Under the pieces are notes generated by a model. It ran no database searches, was not told the DNA's origin, and saw only the letters and a list, made by a program, of their open reading frames with translations. Below are positions 1-10,474 of a DNA stretch of 64,000 nt, piece by piece (position 1 is the stretch's first letter; every line of letters begins with the position of its first letter). The stretch is taken from contig NC_133325.1 in assembly GCF_042186555.1 (NCBI RefSeq), forward strand, positions 674,115,640 to 674,179,639, in the 5' to 3' direction. The stretch comes from Aquarana catesbeiana. Lineage: Eukaryota; Chordata; Amphibia; Anura; Ranidae. A program made the position numbers and the translations under genes.

Positions 1-259
1 CCCAGGCCCTCGGACCTAGTGTCCCCACTGGAAAATGTCAGTGCGGGTCTTACAGTAAGGGGTGGGTCATATTTAAATTAGGGGGTGCACAAGTTTAGTC
101 AGGCCTAGGGCAGCACAAAACCTAAATACACCACTGGTTTATCCTTTTGTTCTTTCTTCATTTATCCTATTAAGTAAACTTTTATTGATTTAACTCATTC
201 TGGTGTATATCATTCCTTATTATTATTATTATTATTGTCTAAAGGAAAAAATGTTTAAG

Positions 260-686
260 CAGAGAAACCGAAGAAAACTGGAAGCCGCACACCGGTCTGA
301 TGATTAGTGCTTTTATTTATAAAAAGCTGTATCATAAAAGAATACAAAACACTACAGCAGAAGTGTACAGGGATCAGCTGATGCGTTTCTCACCCATGAC
401 GAGTGCTTACTCATAGCTGTGAAATGGGTGCGAAACGAGTCAGCTGATCCCTGTACACTTCTGCTGTAGTGTTTTGTATTCTTTTATGGTCCAGCTTTTT
501 ACAAATAAATGCACTAATCATCAGACCGATGTGCGGCTTCCAGTTTTCTTCGGTTTCTCTGCTTCATCCTGCATCAGCCAGCACCTGGGACTCTTCCCTT
601 TGAAGGATAAAATTATACTTGTTTTCATCTCTACTGATTCGTGCCTACCTGAGCGGTGGGACCTTTTCCTGCTTGGTTTGCATCCC
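260..686 (-). mobile_element. foldback retroposon with 14-bp target duplication
   Basis: Two arms, about 257-396 and 426-564, are near-perfect reverse complements around a short loop. The unit is bounded by the same 14 bases, AAAAAATGTTTAAG, at 246-259 and 687-700. A duplication of that length suggests target-primed retroposition rather than a cut-and-paste transposon. The loop region carries a GAAACGC-containing motif on the minus strand, resembling the hammerhead-like core in the 44004-45265 element. No protein is encoded; the short reading frames here follow the palindrome. Orientation is inferred only from the ribozyme-like motif. Confidence 0.65.
372..437 (-). ncRNA. degenerate hammerhead-ribozyme-like core
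   Basis: On the minus strand the loop reads CTATGAG, then a 5-bp stem CACTC-GTCAT-GGGTG, then GAAACGCATC followed by AGCTG. Hammerhead ribozymes need CUGAUGA, a stem II, GAAA and a cleavage triplet ending in H. The GAAA box, stem II and AUC triplet are visible, but the CUGAUGA box is damaged, so this copy is probably inactive. The plus strand offers a competing arrangement (CTGATGC, CACCCA/TGGGTG, GAAACGAGTC). The call leans on similarity to the better core near 44142. Confidence 0.3.
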
Positions 687-699
687 AAAAAATGTTTAA

Positions 700-1070
700 G
701 GCTGGGTTCACACATGTGCGGTGCGAAGCTCGGGTTTCCCTGCGAAGAGAAAAATCAGTTGTTCAGCTTTCACGTAATTTTTTAATCAGGATCAGGTCAG
801 GATTGCATCAGTATCAGGTCTGGTTTACATGAGGATTTCATCCTGTTCACAACGGAATGCATCTGCGAATCAGATGCGTTCCCATAGAAGATAATGTGCT
901 TGGAATTTGCACCGCAATGCCCAGAAAATGCACACTTTTTTGGGCAATGCGGAGTGCAAATGCAACACACATATGTGAACCAGCCTCATTCAAATGAACA
1001 TATTTTAAAATGACATGCGAATTGGATGCGGTGTAAACCGCATCCAATTTGCATGGGTGTGAACTGGGAC
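700..1070. mobile_element. MITE-like element with imperfect terminal inverted repeats
   Basis: The left end GGCTGGGTTCACACATG and the complement of the right end GTCCCAGTTCACACCCATG form imperfect inverted repeats. An inner palindrome, GGATGCGGTGTAAACCGCATCC-like, lies near 1024-1047. There is no coding sequence. The superfamily is not identified, and the left boundary abuts the target duplication of the preceding foldback retroposon. Confidence 0.45.
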
Positions 1071-1615
1071 TGAATCCAGGTAGTCAGAGGTGACAGAGGA
1101 CTCTCAGTGTCAGGGTAGCCAGAGGGGTATTGATATATCTTGCGACCCTCAAGAGGACAGCGCTACAGATATATAATAAAGTAATAATAAGATCCTTCAG
1201 TAGGCTATAGATTTGTTTAGTCTTGCAGACCTTTTGAAATAAGATTTAGTTATAGGGCACTTCAGGTAATCAGAGTGTTAACAAAATTTAAAGTATATGT
1301 CTAGGCAAAAAAAAAAATGTCTTGCCTCTGCAATGTATGCACATTTCCCTGTGATTTATCTTTGTAGGCAGGGCCGGACTGGGAATGAAAACCAGCCCTG
1401 GAAAAAATGTCATACCAGCCCCATAGCATTATTATACCAGCCCAACAGCATAACGTCATTATTTTCTTGTTCATAAAATGGAAAACCATGCATTTTTAAG
1501 CACATTTGAAGAGTGAATTATATATAGATAAGACACATATAAAAGCACATAGGGCTTTATATATATAGGTCAGAGGAGGAGCCGCTGCAGGACACAGATG
1601 ACAGTTGCTCTTTAA

Positions 1616-2510
1616 CCACATCCCACCCGGCCACTGCACATATACGGCCGGGTGGGCGCTTCCTCCTTCTGAGTGGACGTTCAGGAACGTCCCTCCGAAC
1701 GAGGGGGATCGCGCGCGTGCGTGCGTGCCCGCGCAGTGGCGCGATCCCGATGCGATTGTGTCACCTGCACACGGCGCATCTCCGATCACCAGGAGGGCTC
1801 TGTGATTGGCCCTCCTGATCACATGACGGCTGTGTCCAATCACAGCCATCATGTGATGTAAATAGAGAGCTATTTGCTAAGCGATCGGCTCTCCTCTCCT
1901 CACGCGGAAATTGTCGGAGAGGAGAGCGGATCTCTGCAGCTGGCTGGTGATTAGTGAGTATGAGCTGTTTTTTACAGCTTTTTACACATTGATCACCAGC
2001 CTACTGTCTCCACACATGTCCCAACACAATGTAAACACACAAAGTCCCCAAAACACTGTCCCCACACAGTAAAAACACCTGTCCCCCACATATGTAACAG
2101 TAAAATCATATGTCCCAATGATCATCTGCACACATGTCCGTGATCACCTGCGCACATCTGTACATGATCATCTGCGTACATCTGTCCGTGATCACACAAA
2201 CCAATTATTATACACTTAACAGGATTTTTTTACCAAAGACATGTAGCAGAATACATTTTGGCTTACATTTATGACAAAATTAGATTTTATTGGATTTCTT
2301 TTAAAATAGAAAGAAGAAAATATTGGTTTTTTTGCCAAAATTCCGCTTTTTTTTTTCGCTTATTTCGCAAAAAATAAAAAACTGAGTCGTGAATAAATAC
2401 AACCAAAAGAAAGCTCTATTTGTATGAACAGCGTTGCATGACCGCGCAATTGTCATTGAAAGTGTGAGAGCGCTGAAAGCTGAAAATTGGCCTGGGAAGG
2501 AAAGGGGTGA
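1616..2510. mobile_element. TTAA-flanked non-autonomous element, degenerate copy
   Basis: It starts with TTAA followed by CCACATCC, and carries the same internal blocks as the copies at 13221, 40372 and 58016: a GC-rich terminal part, an A/T-rich middle, and a stretch like AAAGAAAGCTCTATTTG. The right end near 2500-2512 has diverged. There is no coding capacity. The orientation matches the 58016 copy. It lies inside the hAT-type element at 1369-4328. Confidence 0.6.
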
Positions 2511-2712
2511 AAGTATCCAGTAATGCACACAAAAAATTTAAAAAAATTGCCTGCACACCATTGCCCTTTACACATGTATGGTGTATCAAAATTTAGGAGG
2601 TGTTTACTCTGTCCCTTAATGCCCACCTCCTTTTTTATAGGGCACACAGTGTATAGGGACGTATAATGTAAAACATGGTGGTATTTCCCCACCAAGGGGA
2701 AATACAACTGGG

Positions 2713-3985
2713 CAGTGGCAGGACGTCCATTGCACCCGTCAATCTTCAATAGACAGATTCATGCATTGCATGAATCTATCTATTGTCGCTGCTGCCGCCC
2801 CCTATTCAGGTGTCTAGCCCCTTGTCCGGTGTCGGGAATCAGAATTACAGCGGCGGGGGTGTTTTTAGAAGTGCCTGATTAGAGCCGTTGGCTCTAATAG
2901 GCTTCCAAATTGGTAAACAGCGGGCACACTGCTGTGCGTTCGCTGCTTACACAGTGCTGTGTTAGGAAATCAAATAAATCGCTTCCCTAACACTGACCTG
3001 CCTCTCAGCCAATCAGGTGCACTGGGTCTAGTTACCTGTCACCTAATTGGCTGAAGCGACAGGGGCTGTGATTCAATGCCTATCGGAGGGAGCGTGGAGG
3101 AATTGACCTGAGATGGGTAAGTGCCGGGCGGGGGAGGGGACATTGGCAGCATTTGATGGGCAAACTGGTGGCAATTGATAGGGCAAACTGGCAGCAATTG
3201 ATGGGGCAAACTGGCGGCAATTGATGGTTACGGTGGCTTTGTTTGATGGCAGTGGCACATTGGCTGCGCTTGATGGCACAGTGGCTGCGTTTTATGGGCA
3301 CAGTGGTGGCAATTTATGGGTACAGTGGCTGTGTTTGATGGTACAGTGGCTGCATTTGATGGCATAGTAGCTGCGTTTGATGGGCACAGTGGCAGTGTTT
3401 AAAGGGCACAGTGGTGGCAATTTATAGGTACAGTGGCTGCGCTTGATGGCACAGTGGCTGCGTTTAATGGGCACAGTGGCTGCATTTGATGGCATAGTGG
3501 CTGCGTTTGATGGGCACAGTGGCAGCGTTTAATGTGCACAGTGGTGGCAATTTATAGGTACAGTGGCTGCGCTTGATGGCACAGTGGCTGCGTTTAATGG
3601 GCACAGTGGTGGGTACAGTGTCAGCGTTTGATGGCACAGTGGCTGCGTTTAATGGCACAGTGGCTGCGTTTGATGGTACAGTGGCTGCGTTTGATAGCAT
3701 AGTGGCTGCTTTTGATGGTCACGGTGCAGGGAATTTATGGGCACAGTGGCTGCGTTTAATGGGCACAGTGGTGGCAATTTATGGGTACAGTGGCTGCGTT
3801 TGATGGGCACAGGGGCTGTGTTTAATGGGCACAGTGGTGGCAATTTATGGGTACAGTGGCTGCACTTGATGGCACAGTGGCTGCCTTTAATGGGCACAGT
3901 GGCTGTAATTGATGGGCACAGTGGCTGCGTTTGATGGGCACAGTGGTGGCAATTCATGGGTACAGTGGCAGCGTTTTTTTGTACC
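2713..3985 (-). mobile_element. minisatellite-bearing hAT-like element, truncated copy
   Basis: The left end CAGTGGCAGGACGTCCATTG and the sequence to about 3070 match, in inverse orientation, the right half of the complete element at 53536-54449 (shared blocks around TCTAATAGGCTTC and AATTACAGCGGCGGGG). The element continues into a 22-bp minisatellite that is the reverse complement of the array at 53610-53868. The second terminus was not found, so the end near 3985 is probably truncated or rearranged. Confidence 0.55.
3135..3978. repeat. 22-bp minisatellite (ACAGTGGCTGCGTTTGATGG-type)
   Basis: There are roughly 38 tandem units of 21-22 bp, alternating between types such as GGGCACAGTGGCTGCGTTTG and GGGCACAGTGGTGGCAATTT. 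The unit count is a by-eye estimate. Several small reading frames on both strands arise only from the periodicity and are not genes. The first few units (about 3137-3235) are a GGCAAACTGGCGGCAATTGA variant, suggesting divergence at the array edge. Confidence 0.85.
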
Positions 3986-4336
3986 TTAATTCTTGTGCTT
4001 CAGCTGCACGGGTGGACGTTCACTTCTCCTACTCTCCTCGTGCAGATTGGTGGCACTGCACGGGACAAGTCACGAAGGGAAAATCAAGCAGCATGGCGTT
4101 CTCCTGCTCCTCCCCTCAGGCACACAGAGGCGTATCACAGTTCAGTGGGTGGCGCGCTGGCGCCGGATCGGAGGAGGAGGCACACACAGCAATTGCATAG
4201 TGCGGCGACCGCCGCTGCTCTATATTTTGCTGACACAGCCAGCAAAGCTCCGAGCGGCCCCAGGGGTACTAAGTGCAGACAGCCTACCGGGAAATTTCCT
4301 GGTATCTCGGTAGGCCAGTCCGGCCTTGTTTGTAGG

Positions 4337-4780
4337 TTAGCTCACACCTCTCAGTGTTTTACTGCAACACACTAATGTAGTTCACACCTGTTGCTGTGCG
4401 ATTCAATTTGAGTGGCAGTCCATTGATCATCCTTTGTAGCGCATCACAACACATAGCAACGCACTGCCGTGCATTGTTGCCAAAAATGGTGCATGCTTGT
4501 TTTTTTTTATATGTTTTGGTGCATTGCCGGCCTATTCATTTGAATAGGCTCCATTAATGTAACACATGTTAAAGCATGAAAAAAATGTGCATTAACATAT
4601 GAACAGTACATTAATGCGTGACGCCATCTCCGCCCAGCCAATGAAAGCTGCTGGGGATTGATACCCAGAAGCCAGCCACCTGAAGATGTCAGCAGCCGGT
4701 GGGGAGCTCCAGGATGCCGCATCGCTGGACTGAAGGGGAGTATAGTTCTGCTTTAATTTCTGATAGATGCCCTTTTTACG
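4337..4780. other. intergenic, no gene seen
   Basis: No credible coding sequence. It holds MITE-like text rich in CACACC and GCACTGC words and a poly-T tract near 4501. Nothing could be delimited. Confidence 0.5.
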
Positions 4781-5184
4781 TGTAGCACCCTGATGATTAG
4801 GCGAGGTTGCTATCAAATTTATTTGTCTGGCAATAGTTGCCTTGGCCAATTGTTAGGAGATCAATTGATTTCCCCCTAAGTCTGGAATTGCTGTACTTCT
4901 CTCTTCTGTCACTAGGTGGCTTGGTAGCTATTGACATTGAATAAGACAAGGGCATTGCAAGGACAGATTATGAATATACATACCTATACAAAAACAGTGT
5001 CCGGCTGGAGGCCTTCACCTGTATAGTCGTCTGCCTATAGAAATCTCGGAGTCTGCTAATTTTCATTGCATCCACCTAAGGGTGTCCTGGCCCTAACCCT
5101 CTCTCCCACAGTTCTGTTCAAGAGAAAATAAATCTCTTTGCACTCAAAAAGTGTCTGGTGCCCACCTTTTCATCCTGCATTACA
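4781..5184 (+). mobile_element. solo LTR-like fragment
   Basis: The segment begins TGTAGCACCC and ends TGCATTACA, as expected for an LTR with TG...CA ends. It contains an AATAAA signal at 5127-5132 about 55 bases before the end. No target duplication is visible (TTACG versus CCCAC), and there is no internal retroviral sequence beside it. The LINE remnant begins almost immediately downstream. The LTR assignment is an inference from the end structure and polyadenylation signal only. Confidence 0.4.
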
Positions 5185-5209
5185 CCCACCATGCCTTGTA
5201 ACCCACTCT

Positions 5210-6842
5210 ACACAGAAGGATGTCGGCTGTTTCTGGCAATTACCATTAGGCCTCAGGGGATTCTGGACTTTGCTACATATGGCACAGGAGGTTCGAGTTG
5301 CTATTAAATCTACGAAAACTGGTTCTTCCCCAGGGCCTGATGTTTTCCCAGCATTATATTATCGTAAATTTCAAGATGCCTTCGTCCCTCACTTGGTAGA
5401 GTACTTTAATGCCCTCCGGGGTGGAGCCCCCCTGGATGCCTCTTCTTATATGACCTACATTTCAGTGTTTTTTAACCTAATAAGGATCCTGGAGAAGTTG
5501 ACAGTTATCAGCCTATTTCACTTATTGACAACAGCCTTAAATTGTTTATGAAAGTCATCGCCAATAGATTGTCATCTTTCATCAGTTCCTATGTCCATAA
5601 GGATCAGGTGGGCTTCATCCCGGGTCGACAAGGGCCTGATCAAATTAGGAGAGCAGTAGATCTCATTTCCCTTCTGCAGTCAGGTTGGGATGAAGGTCCC
5701 TCTCAGGAAGTCCTTCTCTTGTCTGTCAATTTGCAGAAGGCATTTGACTCGGTCTCCTGGACATACATGTTTCACGTCTTGGAGTCATGGGGCTTTGGCC
5801 CGCTCTTCCTGCGAATCCTGGGTACTCTATACTCTCAGCCACAAGCCAAGGTTAGACTAATGGGATACCACTCTGACCCCATTGCCATTAAACGCGGCAC
5901 ACATCAGAGTTGCCTTATCCCAGTTGCTGTTTGCTATTGCGATAGAAACTGAAGCTATAGCTATTTGGGATGATCCGAATATTAAATATCTCTTGCGGAT
6001 CTCGTGTTCACAAGCGTGCACTATTCGCGGACGACATGTTGTTATTTGTAACGTTCACCCCTAATTCTGAATATTACATGATTTCGGTAGGGTATATGGG
6101 CTCAGGGTAAACGAGACAAAGTCCTCTACTATAAAAATTAGTATTCCTCCATCATTGTATCTGCCTTCATGACTCTTTCTCTTTCCAATGGCATGAAGAG
6201 GCCCTCCCATACCTGGGAGTTAGTCTTTCTCCCTCATACTCTCCCTCTTACACAGCTAATTATCCTTCATGTTATAAGCATTTGCTTTCTAGTTGGGCTC
6301 TTTTTTTGATCTCTTGTGGCTGGGTAGAATCAATGCGGTCAAAATCACTTTTACCTAATCTCCTATATATGTTCCAGTCATTACTAGTTTCTGTCTCCAG
6401 AACAGATCTTTTGTGCTTTCAAACTAAAGTGTTGAAATTTATCTAGCCCGCACTACCTTGTATGTGCCTAGATCTAAGGGGGGCTTGGTTGTTCCTGACT
6501 TATATGCGTAATACAAGGCCACGAGAGGCCGCACTGGGTACAGTTGAAGCCGCAGGCCATCTCATCCTATACAATTAATTACTTTCTATGGAGTCCCCTT
6601 AGGGATAGGCCTTTAATTCAGTCCCCCACACTATCCCATTCTCTGGCCCTTTGGGATTGCCTGAGCCTCAGTCCTTTGTTGATCTCTGCATACACCCCTT
6701 TGGCACACATTTTCATAACCCTAATTTTCCTCCGGGTATGGATATTAGGGCATTTAAATGGTGGACAGACAAAGGTCTATACCGCATCGGTCACTTTTTC
6801 ACACACCGCGGACCTTTCACCTTAACTCATTGTCAATCGGTC
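5210..6842 (+). pseudogene. L1-type LINE ORF2 reverse transcriptase, broken (first part)
   Basis: This is a non-LTR retrotransposon polymerase remnant. Readable blocks in shifting frames include SPGPD and ALYYRKF near 5328-5370, VGFIPGRQGPDQ near 5608-5643, LQKAFDSVSW near 5732-5760 and the catalytic LFADDM box at 6021-6038. These are the ordered fingers and palm motifs of L1-like reverse transcriptase. The frame shifts near 5480, 5910 and again after 6060, with stops, so no active enzyme is made. The 5' part (endonuclease) is missing, as in typical 5'-truncated LINE copies. The sequence stops at a foldback insertion and resumes at 8814. Confidence 0.8.
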
Positions 6843-6844
6843 TA

Positions 6845-8811
6845 AAGCCCCTTACACATGATAGGACTTTGTACAAACTTTCCTGTGGATTTTTGTACAA
6901 AGTTTGTATTGCATATAGATGGCAGGACTTTTCCAGCCAACTTTCACCAAATCACGTGTTTTTTCAGCTCTTTACCACCACCCTTTGGTCAACTCCTGTA
7001 TTGTTGTCTGATATTGTGTCAATCTCGCCGCTATTATCTTTGAGATTGACACCTTGCGAGCCGGGTTCACACTGGTGCGGGGATCCGCCTTGGATCCCCG
7101 CCGATGCCAGGCACTGTGTTTGTTATGAATCTTGAGGGGGAACTCCACGCCAAATTTTAAATAAAAAACCAGCATGGGTTCCCCTTCAAGGGTATACCAG
7201 GCCCTTAGGTCTGGTATGGATTTTAAAGGGAACCCCCTACGCTGAAAAAATGGCGTGGGGGTACCCCCAAATCCATACCAGACCCTTATCCGAGCACGCA
7301 GCCCGGCCGGTCAGGAAAGGGGGTGGGGATGAGCGAGCACCCCCCCTCCTGAGCCGTACCAGGCCGCATGCCCTCAACATGGGGGGTGGGTGCTTTGGGG
7401 GAGGGGGGCGCCCTGCGGCCACCCACCCCAAAGCACCTTGTCCCCATGTTGATGAGGACAAGGGCCTCTTCCCGACAACCCTTGCTGTTGGTTGTCGGGG
7501 TCTGCGGGTGGGGGGCTTATCCGAATCCGGGAGCCCCCTTTAATAAGGGGGCCCCCAGATCCCGGCCCCCCACCCTATGTGAATGAGTATGGGGTACATC
7601 GTACCCCTACCCATTCACCTAGAGAAAAAAAGTGTCAATAAAAAAAAACACACTACTTTTTTAAAGTAATTTATTAGGCAGCTCCTGGGTCTTCTTCCGA
7701 CTTCGGGGGTCTTCTTCCGACTTCGGCTCTCCGGCCTCTTCTCCCGGTTTCCAGTTCTTCTCCCGCTCTCCGGCCTCTTCTCCCGGTGTTCGACCTCTTC
7801 TCCCGGTGTCCGATTTTTCTGCCGGCTCCTCCACTATCTTCTGCCACTCTTTTGCTAGCGGTGGCCCGGACTTCTGCGTCGTCTTCTTCCCTCTTTTCTT
7901 CTTCCGAAGAAAGATAGCGGAGGAGCCCGGCAGAAGAACCAGAGGGCGGGAGAAGAGGCCGAACACCGGGAGAAGAGGCCGAACACCAGGAGAAGAACCG
8001 AACATCGGGAGAAGAGGCCGGAGAGAGCGGAGAAGAACCGGACATCGGGAGAAGAGGCCGGAGAGACCCCCGAAGTTGGAAGAAGACCCCCGGAGCTGCC
8101 TAATAAATAACTTTAAAAACCTGTGTAGTGTGTTTTTTAATTGACACTTTTTTTCCTAGGTGAATGGGTAGGGGTACGATGTACCCCATACTCATTCACA
8201 TAGGGTGGGGGGCCGGGATCTGGGGGCCCTCTTATTAAAGGGGGCTCCCAGATTCCGATAAGCCCCCCACCCGCAGACCCTGACAACCAATGGCCAGGGT
8301 TGTCGGGAAGAGGGCCTTGTCCTAATCAACATGAGGACAAGGTGCTTTGGGGTGGAGGGCTGGTATGGATTTTGGGGGGCCCCCACGCCGTTTTTTCGGT
8401 GTAGGGGGTTCCCCTTAAAATCAATACCAGACCTAAGGGCTTGGTATGCCCACAGAGGGGAATTCCCTCTCGCGCTCGCCGCAATAGGAAAATGTGTTTT
8501 TCCTATTGCAACCAGCACGAGATGTACAGTACCCTGTCGCTGAGAACCAGCGCAATGGGTTTGCACTGAAAACTTTCTCGCGGCTGCGTACTGTAGTTTG
8601 TACAAAACTCCAATGGTTTTGTGTACACACGATCGGACTTTGCTCCATCGGACTTTTGTTGCCGGAAAGTTTGTGCGTTCGCACAGCCAACAAAAGTCCG
8701 ATGGAAACAGAAAAAGTTTGTCCGATGGAGCGTACACACGGTTGAATGTTGCTCCAAAACAGCTAATTAGCATGTTTGTTGTCAAAAAGTCTGATCGTGT
8801 GTACGGGCCTT
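6845..8811. mobile_element. 2-kb palindromic DNA element inserted in the LINE (TA duplication)
   Basis: Ends AAGCCCCTTACACATGAT (left) and AAGGCCCGTACACACGAT (complement of the right end) are flanked by TA at 6843-6844 and 8812-8813. Removing the element and one TA rejoins the LINE frame across TCTAGA, which confirms the boundaries. Most of the interior is a giant imperfect palindrome centred near 7905: arms about 7400-7900 and 7905-8400 carry GC-rich blocks, AGTGTCAATAAAAAA tracts and CTTCTTCCGACTTC repeats in mirrored order. All reading frames here are mirrored by the palindrome and are not considered genes. Confidence 0.8.
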
Positions 8812-8813
8812 TA

Positions 8814-9604
8814 GAGATTTCCCTTTCAGGGAAGTTCCATTTTTTCCAAATATCTCATTTTTTGCGCTCTATTTGGCCTTCTGGTGACCCTTCCTCAGTG
8901 GAAGCTTATGAACAATGGTGTCCAACAGATCAGGGTACAAGAGGTGGTATTTCTATGGTGTATGAGTGGCTGCTTACCCCAGTCCAGAAACAGCCATACA
9001 TGCTGGCTTGGGAGAGGGACCTCAATGTTGCAGTTGATCTGATCTCCTGGTCATCTAGATTTCAGATCTCCTATAAGGGTGTACTGAATGTTTCATTGAT
9101 AGAAGCTAGTCTTAAGGTCCTGACTAGATGATATTTAGTCCCCACTCCCTAGCCAGGATGTATACTATGACTTCCGCAGAATGTTTCTGAAATTGCAAAT
9201 TGAGGGGTTCTATGTTGCATATATGGTGGGAGTGCCCTAAACTCAGGGATTTCTGAAACAGGGTGTTTTTGATGCTCCAAAAGCTGACTGGGTTGTCCAT
9301 TGACCAACAACCCAGTTAAGCATTGCTTAATAATCTCCCACCTGGGTGGCCTCCTCTTTTAAAGCTGCTAAAATTGTTATAGTAGGCGCATAGAAGACAC
9401 CCTCAGTGTCATTTAGAAGGTTGAAACATACAATTTTGTGGAATATGATTCATGAAAAAATTGCAAGCATTGCCAATGACCATCAGACCCTCTTTGAACG
9501 CACCTGGGAACCATTAGCAAGGTATCTCCACGTTGCCCTCTCCCAGATCGCCACTGCGATAAGGTCCCCATGCTCCTCCTCCCCTGCCTTGTCCCCTTCC
9601 TCAA
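8814..9604 (+). pseudogene. L1-type LINE ORF2 C-terminal part, broken
   Basis: This continues the LINE at 5210-6842 after the insertion. It reads in frame through FHFFQISHFLRS, then YEWLLTP near 8960-8985, and further on (in another frame) LHIWWECPK near 9213-9240. The WWECP-type block is a hallmark of the L1 ORF2 C-terminal region. Stops near 9131 and beyond show decay. A pyrimidine-rich tract follows at about 9640-9715 and may belong to the LINE 3' untranslated region. The exact 3' end was not found. Confidence 0.7.
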
Positions 9605-10373
9605 CTTAGATCTTCCTTTTGTCTCTGGGTTCTCACTCCCACTATGACCTCTTTTTCTTCTTCTCCTCTCTCTTTTCTTTTATTCCTTGTGGTTGTTTTT
9701 TTTTTTTTCCTGCCTTATCATGTGAATTGGGCCCACAAGTGCCAGTAGTTTTATTTCGGGATCTGTTGAGCCCTTCCCCATACAATAATATCCCTAAGAC
9801 GATGCCTCTTCAGACCAGCTTTTTTATTGTTATAAGTTATGGTTACGGTATTTAGTGGTGTGTTTTCATAATATGATAATATGATTAATATTAAGCTCTG
9901 ACTGTTCATTCTCTGAAGTTGCACATTGGTTCTTTGTATTTTCCTACATGGCACTACGATGCCTACTTGTTGTTGTTTATATTTTGCTATACCATAAGTA
10001 AAGCTACTGAAAGTAATTTTTGGTAGATTACAAAGCACACAGATTTCTCTTCATCTCCTCCCCTCTCCATAACCGCTCCCAGGCAGGGTGCACAGGAAGT
10101 TATCAGCTCAAAAGGTTTTTTGCAAAATTAACAGGTACATTTCGCATTTATTGAACAGATATAACAAAACATTAGCAACGGTACATATAACAGACCTATT
10201 GGGAGTGAAAATAAGAATTTCATTGTTAGGGTTTACATGCGCTTTAAGTACAACCACAGCAAACCCATCACTGTAATCTGTACATCAAGGTTTTTTATTT
10301 TTCTCTTTATGGTTGACCTGGGTCAAGGGAAGGAGGGGTACTTTGGAGGTGTGGTTGGGTGCTTTGGAGGCCT
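9605..10373. other. LINE 3' flank and unassigned sequence
   Basis: No gene seen. It begins with pyrimidine-rich sequence that may be the LINE 3' end, then A/T-rich sequence. A MITE-like block around 10080-10270 is suspected from its palindromic style but could not be bounded. Confidence 0.4.
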
Positions 10374-10474
10374 AATGTACTGACCACTAGCTAAAGTACT
10401 AACCACTGGCTAACGTATTGACCACTGGCTAACATACTGACCACTGGCTAACATACCGACCACCGGCTAACATA
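10374..10474. repeat. short tandem repeat, about 19-bp unit
   Basis: Five to six units of the type CTGACCACTGGCTAACATA are visible in tandem. They are followed by a fragment ending in CGTCTTATGGAGAGAAAAA, reminiscent of terminal sequence of vertebrate DNA transposons; that likeness is from memory and unverified. Confidence 0.7.

Larger units (their letters stand above)
1369..4328. mobile_element. hAT-type non-autonomous element (CAGGGCCGGACTGG family)
   Basis: Terminal inverted repeats CAGGGCCGGACTGG (left) and CAAGGCCGGACTGG (complement of the right end) are flanked by an exact 8-bp duplication TTTGTAGG at 1361-1368 and 4329-4336. An 8-bp duplication with CAG-type ends is typical of the hAT superfamily. 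No transposase is visible. Much of the 2.96 kb consists of nested or acquired sequence: a TTAA-type element (about 1616-2510) and a minisatellite-bearing element (from 2713). Mobilisation in trans by an unseen hAT transposase is inferred. Confidence 0.8.

Noticed and set aside
3080..3957. Repeat frames AATVPIKRSHCA on the minus strand
   Set aside because: Products of the 22-bp minisatellite; all three minus frames and several plus frames are open.
7661..8144. Arg/Glu-rich frames of 110-120 codons on both strands
   Set aside because: The region is a palindrome of CTTCTTCCGACTTC-type repeats; the frames mirror each other.
8192..8785. 197-codon minus-strand frame as a gene
   Set aside because: It spans the terminal and GC-rich modules of the foldback element; related modules in other copies are not open in the same frame.
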